Notes: generated by a model from the letters alone, not told the origin. A DNA stretch of 64,000 nt from Planctomycetota bacterium (GCA_029259745.1 JAJDEO010000004.1:124001-188000); one strand, 5' to 3'. Positions 26,479 to 35,693 are shown, numbered from the stretch's first letter. Made by a program: numbers and translations.

Positions 26479-27161
26479 TGTCCTAGCTCCAAATCAACGG
26501 CTTCGGTGCCTTGCAGTTGCTGCTCGATCCTGCGCAACGCACGGTGTCTCCGTTGACGAAACGCGTCTGGGGAGAGGCCAATCAGCGCGGCAAGTTTCGC
26601 GCCCTCGCCGCGCGGGACGGCAAACGAGCGAGTCGCAACGTCATACCAGGGCAAGCTCAGCCGAAGTACGTCTTGGTCGAGCTGATCGAGCGTCGCCAAA
26701 GCCCCACGCATCTGCCCGGCATCGGAGTTCTCGGTCGCTGAGCCATCCTCGTTCGATGCTTCGCAACGCAGGAAGTCCTCCAGATACTCATCAAACCGGC
26801 TCGCGCTCCGTGCACCTTCTCGGAACCGATCCTTGAATAGACGTTCGGCGATGACGCCAAGCCACCCAAGCACTTGGCGTCTCGTCGCATCATCATCCTC
26901 TGCTTCAAAGCGCGCACGAACACTGTCCGGGGACTCCTGTCTGCCGGCCCACTCGAAAGCGCGATGAAACACATCAACGACCAGGTCCGTAGTCCCCTCT
27001 TCGCCGAGGAAGGAACCGTACGCGCGCCTTGCAACCACGAACAGGTAGCGACGGTGTCGTGAGTACAGCTCACTCCAGGCATCCCTCGCTCGTACGGGGT
27101 CGTCGCGCTGCGAGGCCATGTGGCCAAGTAGGTCAGCGTCTGAGTCAGCGACCTGATTCAT
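26475..27161 (-). CDS. ECF-like RNA polymerase sigma factor
   Basis: The 228-residue protein has a region-2-like helix set (LYSRHRRYLFVVARR and VDVFHRAFEWA). Its region-4-like helix-turn-helix (LAALIGLSPDAFRQRRHRAL) lies near the C-terminus. The acidic linker EDDDATRRQ sits between them. The size fits ECF sigma factors, and an element-encoded sigma could control transfer or cargo genes. The gene is divergent from the excisionase-like gene, with an inverted repeat TGAGA/TCTCA at 27218-27234 in the gap. Confidence 0.75.
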   Translation of the reverse strand: MNQVADSDADLLGHMASQRDDPVRARDAWSELYSRHRRYLFVVARRAYGSFLGEEGTTDLVVDVFHRAFEWAGRQESPDSVRARFEAEDDDATRRQVLGWLGVIAERLFKDRFREGARSASRFDEYLEDFLRCEASNEDGSATENSDAGQMRGALATLDQLDQDVLRLSLPWYDVATRSFAVPRGEGAKLAALIGLSPDAFRQRRHRALRRIEQQLQGTEAVDLELGQ

Positions 27162-27289
27162 AGATTCACTCCACGCGTTGCCGTTATCACACAGTACGGC
27201 GAGCCGTGACGGGAATGTGAGATATCACCTCTCATGTCACGTCAACGCATTACCCCATTCACCGTCCGCCTACTCTGATGGGGAGCAAC

Positions 27290-27493
27290 ATGAAAGACGC
27301 ACCGAACGACACCGTGTCACCGCTCATGGCTCCACGTGAGGTCGCCGAACGTTGGCGTTGCTCACGATCAAGCGTCGATAGGGTCGCGCAGCGCGCGGGC
27401 TTGCGGCGGGTTTGCCTTGGCACAGGCCAACGCGGAATGGTGCGCTACCTGCGTGATGAGGTGCTCCGCTTTGAACAATCACGCCTCATCTAG
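27290..27493 (+). CDS. Excisionase-like helix-turn-helix protein
   Basis: The ATG at 27290 follows GGGGAG by five bases; the one at 27278 overlaps that ribosome site. The 67-residue protein contains a MerR/Xis-type winged helix (MAPREVAERWRCSRSSVDRV then RYLRDEVLRFE). Such small proteins act as recombination directionality factors beside an integrase. The integrase gene is convergent and 370 bases away. Confidence 0.7.
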   Translation: MKDAPNDTVSPLMAPREVAERWRCSRSSVDRVAQRAGLRRVCLGTGQRGMVRYLRDEVLRFEQSRLI

Positions 27494-27860
27494 GCGCCGG
27501 GTGGAAACCGTGCAGCATGCGTGCCCAACGCGGCGACCTCACGTGGCGCCGTGACGGTGGGAAAAGGGGGAAGAAGGGGAGGTGCTCGTTGCACGAGCAC
27601 ACACCGCCACGACGCCATGGGCAACGCTACCATGGGGGGCAGCTACCGAGACCCTCGTCACGGCCCAAGCGGTGCCCTACCAAGATCAACGCTCGCGCTC
27701 GCTCGATCTGTATGTGCTGGCGGTCAAGCCGTTGCGCAGGCGAGTCACGTCGCGGTGACTGCGGTGCGGCCCCTCAGAAGGTGAGGGCCGAACCGCACCA
27801 CCGACCGGGCATCAATCGGATGTCGGAGAGAGACAAACACTTCGAGCGACGCGTGAGGCG
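27494..27860. other. Gap between xis-like and integrase genes, hairpins only
   Basis: No credible gene is seen. It holds an 8-base perfect hairpin GTGCTCGT-TGC-ACGAGCAC at 27582-27600 and a larger imperfect one at 27763-27800. Confidence 0.5.
27763..27800. terminator. Hairpin between convergent genes, probable terminator
   Basis: GGTGCGG-CCCTCA and TGAGGG-CCGCACC-like arms form a bulged GC-rich stem. It lies between two convergent genes and could stop both; no T-run follows. Confidence 0.4.
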
Positions 27861-29009
27861 TTACGGCACGAAGTCCACCACCGCCGTCATCTCCTCGGTC
27901 ACCAAGGCGGCGTAGTGCCGCCGACAGATCTCAGGACTGTTCCCCATCAGCGCGGCGATCTGATACAGGCTCACGCCCCGCTGAGCCAGTTGACTGCCAA
28001 AGGTGTGCCGAAAGTCGAGACAGGTCCAGGGGAGCCCCGCCGCCTTGTTCACGTCGCGCAACGCCCGCGAAAAGTTGTCTGGATCCCAGCGCTTGCCTTC
28101 GGCGCTCACAAAGAGCCACCCGTCCCCAGCGATGGGTGGCACGCTGTCATGGAGCACCTGCCGTAGGTCACGGCTCACAGGCACGGCTCGGTTGCGCTTG
28201 GTCTTTGGCTGCCAGCTCTGCCCATCCACCGTCTTTGCCTCGACGCGCAAGAGGCCATTCGGAGCCTTCGCCGTCGCCCGAACGAAATCTTCCTCGCGCA
28301 GCCACACCACTTCCTCGCGGCGTAGTCCGCCGTAGATCAATGTCGCCACCATGGCATGCAGCGTCGGCTTCTCGCTCAGCACGCTGAGCTGGTCCTTGAT
28401 CTGCGGCAACGTCAGATACCGGATTTCAGGCGCCCGCTCGGCGTAGCGGTCGACACTTGCCACAGGATTGCGATCCATCGGCATCTTGACGCGTCCCGAC
28501 TTCATCGCCCAGTTGACGAGCTTGCAAAGCACTTCGCGGTAGCGATTTGCTGTCTTGGGAGCGAGCCCCTTCACGCGCACCTGCGAGACGAGGAAATCCG
28601 ACACCATGACCGTGGTGATCTCCTCGAAGTGGGTGGCTCCGATTGGCCAGAGCTTGCGCCTGCGATCGGCGGGGCTTCGCAGGTCCCGGCAGCGCCGTGC
28701 ACGCTGGGTCGTCAGAGCAAGCGCCGGGCAAACCTCGCCAAAGCTCTCGCGCAGGCAAGAAAGGTCACGCTTCCAGGAGCGCTCCGGGCGATGTGCCCGC
28801 ATATGCGCAACGAACGCCTCGACGACGTCACCAACGGGCGTTTTCGTCGGAAGGGGGTGCGCCTCGCCCCGATGCTGGGCGGACTCGAACTGCCGCAGCT
28901 TCTCCCGCGCCACCTGGTAGGCGTCGGTCTCCAGGGACCGCCGCCGCTGTCTGCCGCCCTCGTACCACTGGAGGTAGTAGGTGCTGCCGCGCTTCTTGAG
29001 ACCTGCCAT
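27861..29009 (-). CDS. int: Phage-type tyrosine integrase of the element
   Basis: The 382-residue protein has an N-terminal arm-binding region, a core-binding domain (about 60-170) and a catalytic domain. Residues R230 (GGLRREE), K271 (TKRNR), R334 (LDFRHTF) and the nucleophile Y366 (RRHYAAL) are present. The box-II His is replaced by L331, and the box-III His position is N357, variants seen in active integrases. The start lies 135 bases from the 3' end of tRNA-fMet, so this enzyme probably integrates the element into that gene. Its own promoter should lie within the attachment region. Confidence 0.92.
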   Translation of the reverse strand: MAGLKKRGSTYYLQWYEGGRQRRRSLETDAYQVAREKLRQFESAQHRGEAHPLPTKTPVGDVVEAFVAHMRAHRPERSWKRDLSCLRESFGEVCPALALTTQRARRCRDLRSPADRRRKLWPIGATHFEEITTVMVSDFLVSQVRVKGLAPKTANRYREVLCKLVNWAMKSGRVKMPMDRNPVASVDRYAERAPEIRYLTLPQIKDQLSVLSEKPTLHAMVATLIYGGLRREEVVWLREEDFVRATAKAPNGLLRVEAKTVDGQSWQPKTKRNRAVPVSRDLRQVLHDSVPPIAGDGWLFVSAEGKRWDPDNFSRALRDVNKAAGLPWTCLDFRHTFGSQLAQRGVSLYQIAALMGNSPEICRRHYAALVTEEMTAVVDFVP

Positions 29010-29144
29010 GGGAACTCCCGCTGTGCGAGTTCCATGAACGGCAAGGCGCGACAGGGTACGCCGTGGGGTACAGGGCGTCGTGTCGGCATGTCGGGCTTGG
29101 ACTCGCGAGATCGCGTAAGTCCCATCCGATTCAGCACTTAGAAA

Positions 29145-29221
<77 letters not shown>

Positions 29222-29294
29222 CCAATTTTCAGTGCTGCTGGTACTACATTGCTGCGTGCTGCTGAGTCCTGCGTGCTGCTTCAGAACAACCGTG

Positions 29295-29383
29295 TGGTGC
29301 CCGAAACAGGGCTCGAACCTGTACCCCGTTTAACCGGGACTAGATCCTTAGTCTAGCGCGTCTGCCAATTCCGCCACTCGGGC
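29295..29383 (-). tRNA. tRNA-Leu with anticodon AAG
   Basis: The complement strand forms a class II tRNA of 89 bases with CCA encoded and the long variable arm CCCG-GTTAAA-CGGG. The anticodon stem CTAGA/TCTAG holds the loop CTAAGGA, so the anticodon reads AAG for codon CUU. A34 would need deamination to inosine to read CUC as well. Leucine tRNAs in bacteria usually have GAG here. Confidence 0.93.
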
Positions 29384-29394
29384 ACACGGATGTT

Positions 29395-29418
29395 CTCGAA
29401 CGGCGAGCCGTTCGCGAG
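29395..29418. terminator. Hairpin after the anchored-protein gene
   Basis: CTCGAACGGC-GA-GCCGTTCG-CGAG forms a strong stem between the end of the leftward gene at 29473 and tRNA-Leu. No T-run follows, so it may be an RNA stabiliser or a weak terminator. Confidence 0.35.
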
Positions 29419-29472
29419 CGGCATAGGGAACCACGAAGCGGGCGCGGCGGTCAAGGGCTCATCGCAGGAGCT

Positions 29473-31521
29473 TTACCGCGACGACACGGTGTTCACGATC
29501 ACACGCGCTTCCGCCTCGCGCGTGCCGAGGTTGACAGCCGCGAAAGCGTCACTCAATGCGTCGAGCCAAGCGAAGCTGTCGAGCCAGCGCTCGGCCTCGG
29601 CGGGCACCGTCGTCGCCCGCCGATCGGCCTCCTCGGCCTGCAGGAGCGCGTCCAGCTTGGCCTCGATGTCGGCCTCGACGGAGCCAGGCAGCTCCTCGCG
29701 CCCCCGATACTGCGGGTAGTCGCGGTCGATGATCTCGCGCCGCCGCTGGATCCGTAGCACGCCGTAGTCGATGCGCGTCTCCGAGTCGGCGACCCAGCGA
29801 GAATAGGGCCCGAGAATCTCGCCGAGTCCCTTGGCATCCACCCACATCGCGAGGTTGGCGCGCTCGGTACCCGCCGAGTCGATCAGCTCCTGAATCTGGG
29901 GCTTCGTCGCGATCGACGGCTTGACGGACGTGTAAACGTCGACGATCTCCTTCACGAGATCGTCGTCGATGCCCATCACGAGCAGCTTCTCGCCCAGCAC
30001 GATGTACGAGAACTCCGTGAACGGCAGCCCCGACGTCTCGAACCAGTAGCGCTCGCCGACACCTTCGTTGAACGACCAGTTCGTAAGCCCGTCGACGCCG
30101 AGCCCGAACTCGCGCATGCCGCGCATGAATGCGTCCTCGAGGTCCTTGAAGGCCTGGTAGTTCCCGAGCGGCGCGATCATGACGATCGCCGGGACGGGCT
30201 GGACGTCGACCGGCAGCTCGTGGTCGAGCGGACGCATCACGAACGTGATCTCGTCGCGCAGGACGACCTCGAGCAGGCCGATGAGGTCGGCGGCGTTGTT
30301 GACGCGATTCCAGCCCGGGTTGTAGCGCGCCACGCCACGCAGGGCCTCGTTCGTGATCGTCTTGATGTCGTTGCTGAAAGACGCGAAGACCGTCGTCAGC
30401 AGGTCGCCGATGTCGACCTTGGCCGTCACCATCCCGACAACCGAGCGCGGCACGCGACCGAAGATGAGTTCGAGCTGCTCCTTGAGCACGAATGTCGGCT
30501 GGCCGACGAGCCCTGTCTTGACGCCCGTTGCGCGCTGGTTGTCGACCATCGCATGGCCGTTGAAACGCAGCGTCCCCTGCTCCATCTCGACGCGCGCGAT
30601 CATGTCCTGGAGCAGCGTCACATCGACGACCTGCCGCAGGATGTTCGTGGCGGCGTTCACACTTCGTTCGGCGAGGTCCTCGTCCGCCTCACCGCTGGCG
30701 AGATAGGCCGGCACATCGAGGAACAGCTCGGCGTTGAAGTGGTCTTCGGGGAGCCCTTCGTCGAGCGGCAGGTCCTGGGCATAGAGGCGCGTGAGACCGA
30801 GGCTCTGCTCGCGCTCGACCAACGTCGTGCGCAACACATCGCGCACCAACGGCTCGTCCTTGCCGACGACGAGCATGTCGAGTTCACGCGAGACGAACCA
30901 GGTCGTGCCGTCGGAGAGGTCGACGCGCTGGTACGTCACCTTCGCGTAGTCGGGGTCTTCGACTTGGCGCACCTCGGCGCCGGGCAGGATGCGGTCGCGC
31001 ACGGCCGGCTGGTCGAGCACGCTGTACGCCGCGCGCCCCTTGGCCGACAGGCGCGCCAGGTAGGCGAAGCGCGGGTCGCCGACGCCGGCGGGCAGCCGTC
31101 CGAGCACGACGACCTCCGCGCCGAGCAGATCGTCGAGCAGATCGAACGGCGCCTCGGCGAGGGCTCCCTCGAGCGTGGCCGCCAGACCGGCCAGCTCCGT
31201 GATCCATGCCTGCTGGGCGTACCAGTCGCTCTGCGCGACCTCGCGGAAACCGGGCGTGGCCGTGAGCCGCGCCAGCTCGCGCGGCATGGGGAAGATCTCG
31301 AAGTCGGAGTCGAGCCGCTCGCGCCGCACGTAGACATCGACCTCGCGCGGCACCAGCTCGGGGAACGGGCCGACCGAGCCCTCGAACGGGTCGTAGACGA
31401 ACTTCGTGAAGAGGAAGTACAGCACCGGCAGAGAAAGGAGCAGCACGATCCCGAGGACCTTCAGTGTGCTCTTCTTCCTCTTCTTGCTGCTGCGTGCGCG
31501 GCGCCTGCGTCGTCGTGCCAT
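29473..31521 (-). CDS. Large membrane-anchored protein of unknown function
   Basis: The ATG at 31521 follows GGAGA and begins a very basic N-terminus (MARRRRRRARSS) leading to one membrane helix (about 24-43). An upstream extension of the frame is Arg-rich and not protein-like. The remaining 640 residues are soluble, with two similar halves of alternating strands and helices and several FARLS- or LGEKLLVMG-like strands. This pattern resembles DUF3352-like periplasmic proteins, but I cannot assign it firmly. It is the first chromosomal gene beside the element. Confidence 0.8.
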   Translation of the reverse strand: MARRRRRRARSSKKRKKSTLKVLGIVLLLSLPVLYFLFTKFVYDPFEGSVGPFPELVPREVDVYVRRERLDSDFEIFPMPRELARLTATPGFREVAQSDWYAQQAWITELAGLAATLEGALAEAPFDLLDDLLGAEVVVLGRLPAGVGDPRFAYLARLSAKGRAAYSVLDQPAVRDRILPGAEVRQVEDPDYAKVTYQRVDLSDGTTWFVSRELDMLVVGKDEPLVRDVLRTTLVEREQSLGLTRLYAQDLPLDEGLPEDHFNAELFLDVPAYLASGEADEDLAERSVNAATNILRQVVDVTLLQDMIARVEMEQGTLRFNGHAMVDNQRATGVKTGLVGQPTFVLKEQLELIFGRVPRSVVGMVTAKVDIGDLLTTVFASFSNDIKTITNEALRGVARYNPGWNRVNNAADLIGLLEVVLRDEITFVMRPLDHELPVDVQPVPAIVMIAPLGNYQAFKDLEDAFMRGMREFGLGVDGLTNWSFNEGVGERYWFETSGLPFTEFSYIVLGEKLLVMGIDDDLVKEIVDVYTSVKPSIATKPQIQELIDSAGTERANLAMWVDAKGLGEILGPYSRWVADSETRIDYGVLRIQRRREIIDRDYPQYRGREELPGSVEADIEAKLDALLQAEEADRRATTVPAEAERWLDSFAWLDALSDAFAAVNLGTREAEARVIVNTVSSR

Positions 31522-32030
31522 GTTTGCCTGTCTCCGGGTACGTCTGCGCGGTCTGCCGCGCCTCGGGTCGAGGAGCATACTCGACAGCGCACCGACGATG
31601 CCGCCGGGGACGGTAGGACGGAGGAACGACCGGAAAACGTCCCGACATCGCCATGGCGGAGGCCCCCGACCGCGCGCCCGCGCGAGCAAGCGCCGCGACA
31701 CAACCGGCGCGCTGTCCGGGAATCGCAAGACGAGACGCACCCCGCTCAAGCACCCACCGCGCAGCGATCGCGTCGCCGGCGAGCGTCCAACGTGAGATCG
31801 AGACGAGGTTCCCGCGCCTCGTTCAACACGTGTCGGCGAGCGCGCGCGGCATCCATGGCACGGTGCCGCGCGCACGGCGGCGCTCCGGGGCTCGCCCTGA
31901 GTATGAAGCGACACCGACAGCGGCGCTGTCCGGAGCGCGCGCCGCCGTCGGCATCAACGACCATCGACATGTCAGATGACCGAGCGGCGCCGTGCGCATC
32001 ACGGCGCTTGGTTGTGCAGCGCCGCGGACC
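31522..32030. other. 509-base gap, no gene seen
   Basis: The stretch is very GC-rich and open frames here have no protein-like composition. It must contain the leftward promoter of the anchored-protein gene. I see no RNA gene or strong hairpin. Confidence 0.4.
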
Positions 32031-32423
32031 TCAGCGGAACACGGCCGGTCGCAGCGGCCACACGGCCACGAGAACCAACGTCAGCACGACCAGCGGCGAG
32101 GCCATCGCCGCCGGCGGGTCGTGCAGCACGTGGGTCACCGTCGCGCCGACGAGGATGCCGGCCAGCAGCACGGCACCGGCGATCGTCGTCGCAGGCACGA
32201 GCAGCAGGACGGCGCCGAGGACCTGGAGCGCGGCCGTGAGCGTTCCGAACCAAGGCGGGTAGCCCCAGCGCGCGAAGTCGGATGCCATCTGCGCATCTCC
32301 GCTGAGGTTCTTGATCGCCATGAAGACGAAGAACGCCGCGACGAGGATGCGGATGGCGAGTGATGTCATCGCGAAGCCCTTGGAGAGTTCGGGTGACGTC
32401 ATGGGTTGCAGAAGCGTGATCAT
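32031..32423 (-). CDS. DoxX-family membrane protein
   Basis: The 130-residue protein has four membrane helices with family features (RILVAAFFVFMAIKNLSG, FARWGYPPWFGTLTAALQ). DoxX-like proteins are small quinone- or redox-linked membrane proteins of mostly unknown role. The ATG at 32423 follows AGGA; a later ATG at 32369 is possible. It lies downstream of the SDR cluster with the dispersed repeat between. Confidence 0.85.
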   Translation of the reverse strand: MITLLQPMTSPELSKGFAMTSLAIRILVAAFFVFMAIKNLSGDAQMASDFARWGYPPWFGTLTAALQVLGAVLLLVPATTIAGAVLLAGILVGATVTHVLHDPPAAMASPLVVLTLVLVAVWPLRPAVFR

Positions 32424-32470
32424 GGTCGAGTTCCTGGTAGCAGCCCGGGTTATTGACGGACGATCGTCGT

Positions 32471-32605
32471 GAGGTTGCAGCTGGGCCTTGTCGGCAAGGC
32501 GAAGGTGTCTGACCAGTGCTGGCCGTTGAGGATCAGAAACACTGCTTCAACGCTGCCGGGAAGGATTCAGATGCGACCGCAGCAGATCGCCCGTGAAGAG
32601 TCCGG
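32471..32605 (+). repeat. Dispersed repeat, copy A
   Basis: About 135 bases from GAGGTTGCAGCTGGGCCTT to GAAGAGTCCGG align with copy B at 53929-54067. Conserved blocks are GGCCGTTGA, GATCAGAAAC and AAGGAYTCAGATGCGACCG. Both copies have the same orientation and lie between genes. Confidence 0.8.
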
Positions 32606-32616
32606 GTTTGGCGGGG

Positions 32617-33486
32617 TTAGTGCGCTGCGACGAGTTCGTCGACGGCAGCGTGAGGCGTGTGCGACGTCGCGACCGCCCGGGCGGCGGCGGCCTCGACGGC
32701 GAACGGACGCGTCTTGCGGTTCTGACCGCGCGTCGCCATGTCGACGAGTCGCGGGAGCAGGGCGTTGAGCCGCACGAAGATCCCCTCGGGCTGCCCGAAG
32801 TAGCGGTCCTTCGCCTCGTCCTCGATCGCGGCGACGACCTTCGTGGCGACGTCCGCCGGATCGTCCATCTTCATGCCCACGGCCTCCGCCATCCGCCCTG
32901 TCACCGAGGCAAGCCCGGTGCGTGTCGCGCGCGGCGCCACGTAGGTCACACCGACACCCGTGCCGTCGAGTTCACGCCGCAGCGCCTCGGAGAAACCGCG
33001 CATCGCGAACTTCGTGCTCGAGTAGGCCGCAAAGTACGCGAACGCGATCGATCCGAAGATCGAACCCATGTTCACGATTCGCCCCGAACCGCGTTCGAGC
33101 ATCGCGGGCAGCGCAGCGCGTGTCAGGCCCATCGGTGCGAGGACGTTGACACGCAACTCGGCGTCGAGCGCGCGAAGGTCCTCGCTCTCGAACGGCGCGA
33201 ACGTCTGGATGCCGGCGTTGTTGACGAGCACGTCGATCCCGCCGAGTGCCACTTGCGCCGCGGCGATCACGCCGTCGAGCGCGTCGATGTCTGTGAGGTC
33301 GGCCTCATAAACGTGGACGACGGCGACGTGACGCGCGGTGATCTCGGCGCGGGCAGCTTCGAGCGCCGGTCCGTCGCGGTCGACGAGGAAGAGCGTTGCG
33401 CCTCGAGCGGCGAGGGTCTCGGCCGTCAGACGTCCGATGCCCGCAGCCGCGCCCGTGAGGACGACGCGTGAGTTGTCGAGATTCAT
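32617..33486 (-). CDS. Short-chain dehydrogenase/reductase
   Basis: The 289-residue protein has the SDR cofactor motif TGAAAGIG near residue 11, NNAG near 88 and the catalytic Y-S-S-T-K (YSSTKFAMRG) near 155. It would reduce or oxidise a carbonyl/alcohol using NAD(P)H. The last 40 residues form an Ala-rich tail after the Rossmann fold. It follows the ligase-oxygenase gene by 14 bases and is probably in the same operon. Confidence 0.92.
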   Translation of the reverse strand: MNLDNSRVVLTGAAAGIGRLTAETLAARGATLFLVDRDGPALEAARAEITARHVAVVHVYEADLTDIDALDGVIAAAQVALGGIDVLVNNAGIQTFAPFESEDLRALDAELRVNVLAPMGLTRAALPAMLERGSGRIVNMGSIFGSIAFAYFAAYSSTKFAMRGFSEALRRELDGTGVGVTYVAPRATRTGLASVTGRMAEAVGMKMDDPADVATKVVAAIEDEAKDRYFGQPEGIFVRLNALLPRLVDMATRGQNRKTRPFAVEAAAARAVATSHTPHAAVDELVAAH

Positions 33487-33500
33487 GTCGATCTCCGGAT

Positions 33501-35693
33501 TCAGTTCGAGGGGGTGGACGCCATGCCCGCGTCAAGTCCGCGGAAGATGTCGCCGTACAGGTCGAAGAAACGTTGCGCCGCCTCGAGCACCTCGCGCTGA
33601 TCGCGCGCGTCGTCGATGCGGTTCATCAGCGACTCGAAGAAGTCGACGTGGTCGATGTCGACGTCGCCGTGAGTCGTCAGGTACGTGAAGGCCGCCCGCG
33701 GAAGGCCGAGCGACTGTTCGAGCATCTCGGCTGCGCGTGTCGCACCGCGCACGCTCGTCCCTTCGAGAACGTGGACCATGCCGAAGAAACCCAGCGGTCG
33801 GCCCCCGTGGATCAAGCCGTAGGCATGCTCCACCATCGCCGTACAAGCTGCGTCCGGCTTGCCGTTGCGGACGGCTTCGCTGTCGGCACCGCACTCGGCG
33901 ATGTCGGAGAGGATCCACTCCTCGTGTCCGATCTCCTCGTCGATGTATCGGTCGAGTTCGTCAGCGAGCCATGCGAGACGATTCGGAAGCGCCTGCTTCG
34001 TGGCGCGTAGGAGGGGCACGGTGTGGCGCACGTGGTGATACGCCTGCTCGAGGAACGCGACGTACTCGTCGAGCGTCAGCGCACCGGTCACGGCAGCGGC
34101 GACAAAGGGGACCTCGAAGAGTTCTCGTTGGCGCGACGCTGTCTCGCTGAGGAGCACGTCGTAGAAAGACGGCGGGGTCATCATGGATTCCTCGTGGGGA
34201 GGGTGTTTGGAATCGCGCAGCGCGGCGAGCTGCACGTCGTACAGCTGCGCGATGCGTGCGCGAGCGGGAGAGCCCGACGGCGTGAGGCAGCCGTCGGCCT
34301 GGGAAAAGGGAACTGGCGCGACGACCCAAGCGCCGACGCGGGCATAGTCGGGAAGCGCTGCGTTCGCGCGTGCCACGACGGCTTCGATCGCGTCGTGTGA
34401 GGTCTGTGGGTCGACGACGAGAAGTGCCTCGAGGTGAGCGCGTCCGTGACCGAAGACAGCCGCCTGGCGCACGACGCCGCCGACGAGCAGCGACTCCACC
34501 CACGACGGCGAGACGTTGCGCCCGAAGCTCGTCACGATGACGTCGCGCTTGCGTCCGTAGACGGTGATGAAACCGTCGTCATCGATGTCCCCGAGATCAC
34601 CCGTGTGCAGCGTGGTCACGTGCTCGGCGTCGGCCGGCTCGGCGAGCCTGCCCACACCGCGGACACGCTCGACGATCAACTCTCCATCGGCGGCGACGCG
34701 CACCGTGCGTCCGACCGCGCGGCCCACCGTCCCGCGGCGACGCCCGCCGAAGGGTTGCTCCAGGGCGACGACACTTGCGGCTTCGGAGAGCCCGTAGCCC
34801 TGGTAGGCCGGCACACGGACGTCCCATGCACGATCGAGGAGTGCAGGCGCAACCGGCGCACCGCCGACGCCGACAACGCGCAGGTGCGGCAGCCGCCGCC
34901 CCGACGTCTCGAGTTCGTCGACCAACGCTTCGAGCATGGCCGGCACGAGGATGACGACCGTCGCGAGGGCATGCTCGAGGACGTCGACCAAACGATGTCC
35001 GTCGACCTCGCTCGAACCTTCGATACCGACGGCCCGCGCCGTCGGGACGACGACCGTGCCGCCCGAGGCGAGCGTGCGATAAACGCCTCCCACGTTCTCA
35101 AGCAGCACCGACAGCGGAAGCGCGCAGAGGTGCACGTCGTCGGAGCGCGCGTGCGTGGCGCAGGCAAGCGCGTCGGCCGTCGCGAGCAACGTCTCGGCCG
35201 TCAGCGCGACGTCCTTCGGCGTGCCTGTCGTTCCGGACGTGAACGTCACCTTGGCCCAGGGCGACGGCGCCGTCGGCTGTGCGCCCACGATGCGCCACGC
35301 CGAGAGCCGCGCGCAGCGGACCCGCGCGCGCTCGATCGGCACGCCGGTCGTCGCGAGGTCGTCGCGCGACACGAGCAGTCCTTCGAGACCCGTCGAGCGG
35401 ATGACGTGCGCACACTGCTCGTCGGTGAAGAACGTCGGCAAGGGGACGCACGTGACTCCGAGCGCGAGCAATGCGAGGTCGGCGATGATCCAGTCGACGC
35501 CGTTGTCGGCGCGCAGTGCGACACGCGTCCAGCCTGCCTCGTGGATCGCCGTGGCGGCATCATCGACCCGCTTGACGAGATCGGAGTACGTCAACGCGCT
35601 GCCGGCCGCGTCGTCGATCGCGACCTTCTCGGGATCACGCGCCGCGACGGCGACGAGCCCCGCGAAGAACTGCTCGTGCCGTGCCGGCGTCAC
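33501..35693 (-). CDS. AMP-dependent acyl ligase fused to a heme-oxygenase-like (diiron) domain
   Basis: The GTG at 35693 overlaps the TGA of the upstream gene by four bases. Residues 1 to about 500 are an adenylating enzyme with TFTSGTTGTPK, YGLSE, HTGDLG and GRKRDVIV. Residues from about 505 form a TenA/PqqC-like helical domain with YHHVRHTVPLL, EIGHEEW and GDVDIDHVDFF, whose His, Glu and Asp residues could bind iron as in UndA-type oxidases. In other bacteria I recall these as separate genes. An internal ATG at 34184 preceded by GAGGAA could make the second domain alone. Substrate is probably a fatty acid, by inference. Confidence 0.88.
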   Translation of the reverse strand: MTPARHEQFFAGLVAVAARDPEKVAIDDAAGSALTYSDLVKRVDDAATAIHEAGWTRVALRADNGVDWIIADLALLALGVTCVPLPTFFTDEQCAHVIRSTGLEGLLVSRDDLATTGVPIERARVRCARLSAWRIVGAQPTAPSPWAKVTFTSGTTGTPKDVALTAETLLATADALACATHARSDDVHLCALPLSVLLENVGGVYRTLASGGTVVVPTARAVGIEGSSEVDGHRLVDVLEHALATVVILVPAMLEALVDELETSGRRLPHLRVVGVGGAPVAPALLDRAWDVRVPAYQGYGLSEAASVVALEQPFGGRRRGTVGRAVGRTVRVAADGELIVERVRGVGRLAEPADAEHVTTLHTGDLGDIDDDGFITVYGRKRDVIVTSFGRNVSPSWVESLLVGGVVRQAAVFGHGRAHLEALLVVDPQTSHDAIEAVVARANAALPDYARVGAWVVAPVPFSQADGCLTPSGSPARARIAQLYDVQLAALRDSKHPPHEESMMTPPSFYDVLLSETASRQRELFEVPFVAAAVTGALTLDEYVAFLEQAYHHVRHTVPLLRATKQALPNRLAWLADELDRYIDEEIGHEEWILSDIAECGADSEAVRNGKPDAACTAMVEHAYGLIHGGRPLGFFGMVHVLEGTSVRGATRAAEMLEQSLGLPRAAFTYLTTHGDVDIDHVDFFESLMNRIDDARDQREVLEAAQRFFDLYGDIFRGLDAGMASTPSN

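Larger units (their letters stand above)
1..29144. mobile_element. Integrated plasmid-like mobile element (right part; left end outside window)
   Basis: The stretch carries a MobF relaxase, a coupling protein, ParA and ParB, a RepA-type initiator with iterons, a toxin-antitoxin pair, an excisionase-like gene and an integrase. The integrase lies next to the 3' end of tRNA-fMet, the usual layout of a tRNA-targeted integrative element. The right boundary is therefore placed at the tRNA 3' end. I looked for a second copy of the tRNA 3' sequence as a left attachment site and found none, so the element probably starts before base 1. Intergenic gaps are longer and base composition is less GC-rich than right of 29.4 kb. 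No VirB-like pilus genes are seen. Confidence 0.8.

Noticed and set aside
27517..27915. Overlapping open frames after the excisionase-like gene
   Set aside because: Low-complexity Arg/His/Pro composition, no ribosome site, and overlap with hairpins and the integrase end.
30220..32262. Very long open frame opposite the anchored-protein gene
   Set aside because: It mirrors the codon pattern of the leftward gene, is full of Arg/His/Gln, and has no domain; the opposite strand has a membrane helix and protein-like composition.
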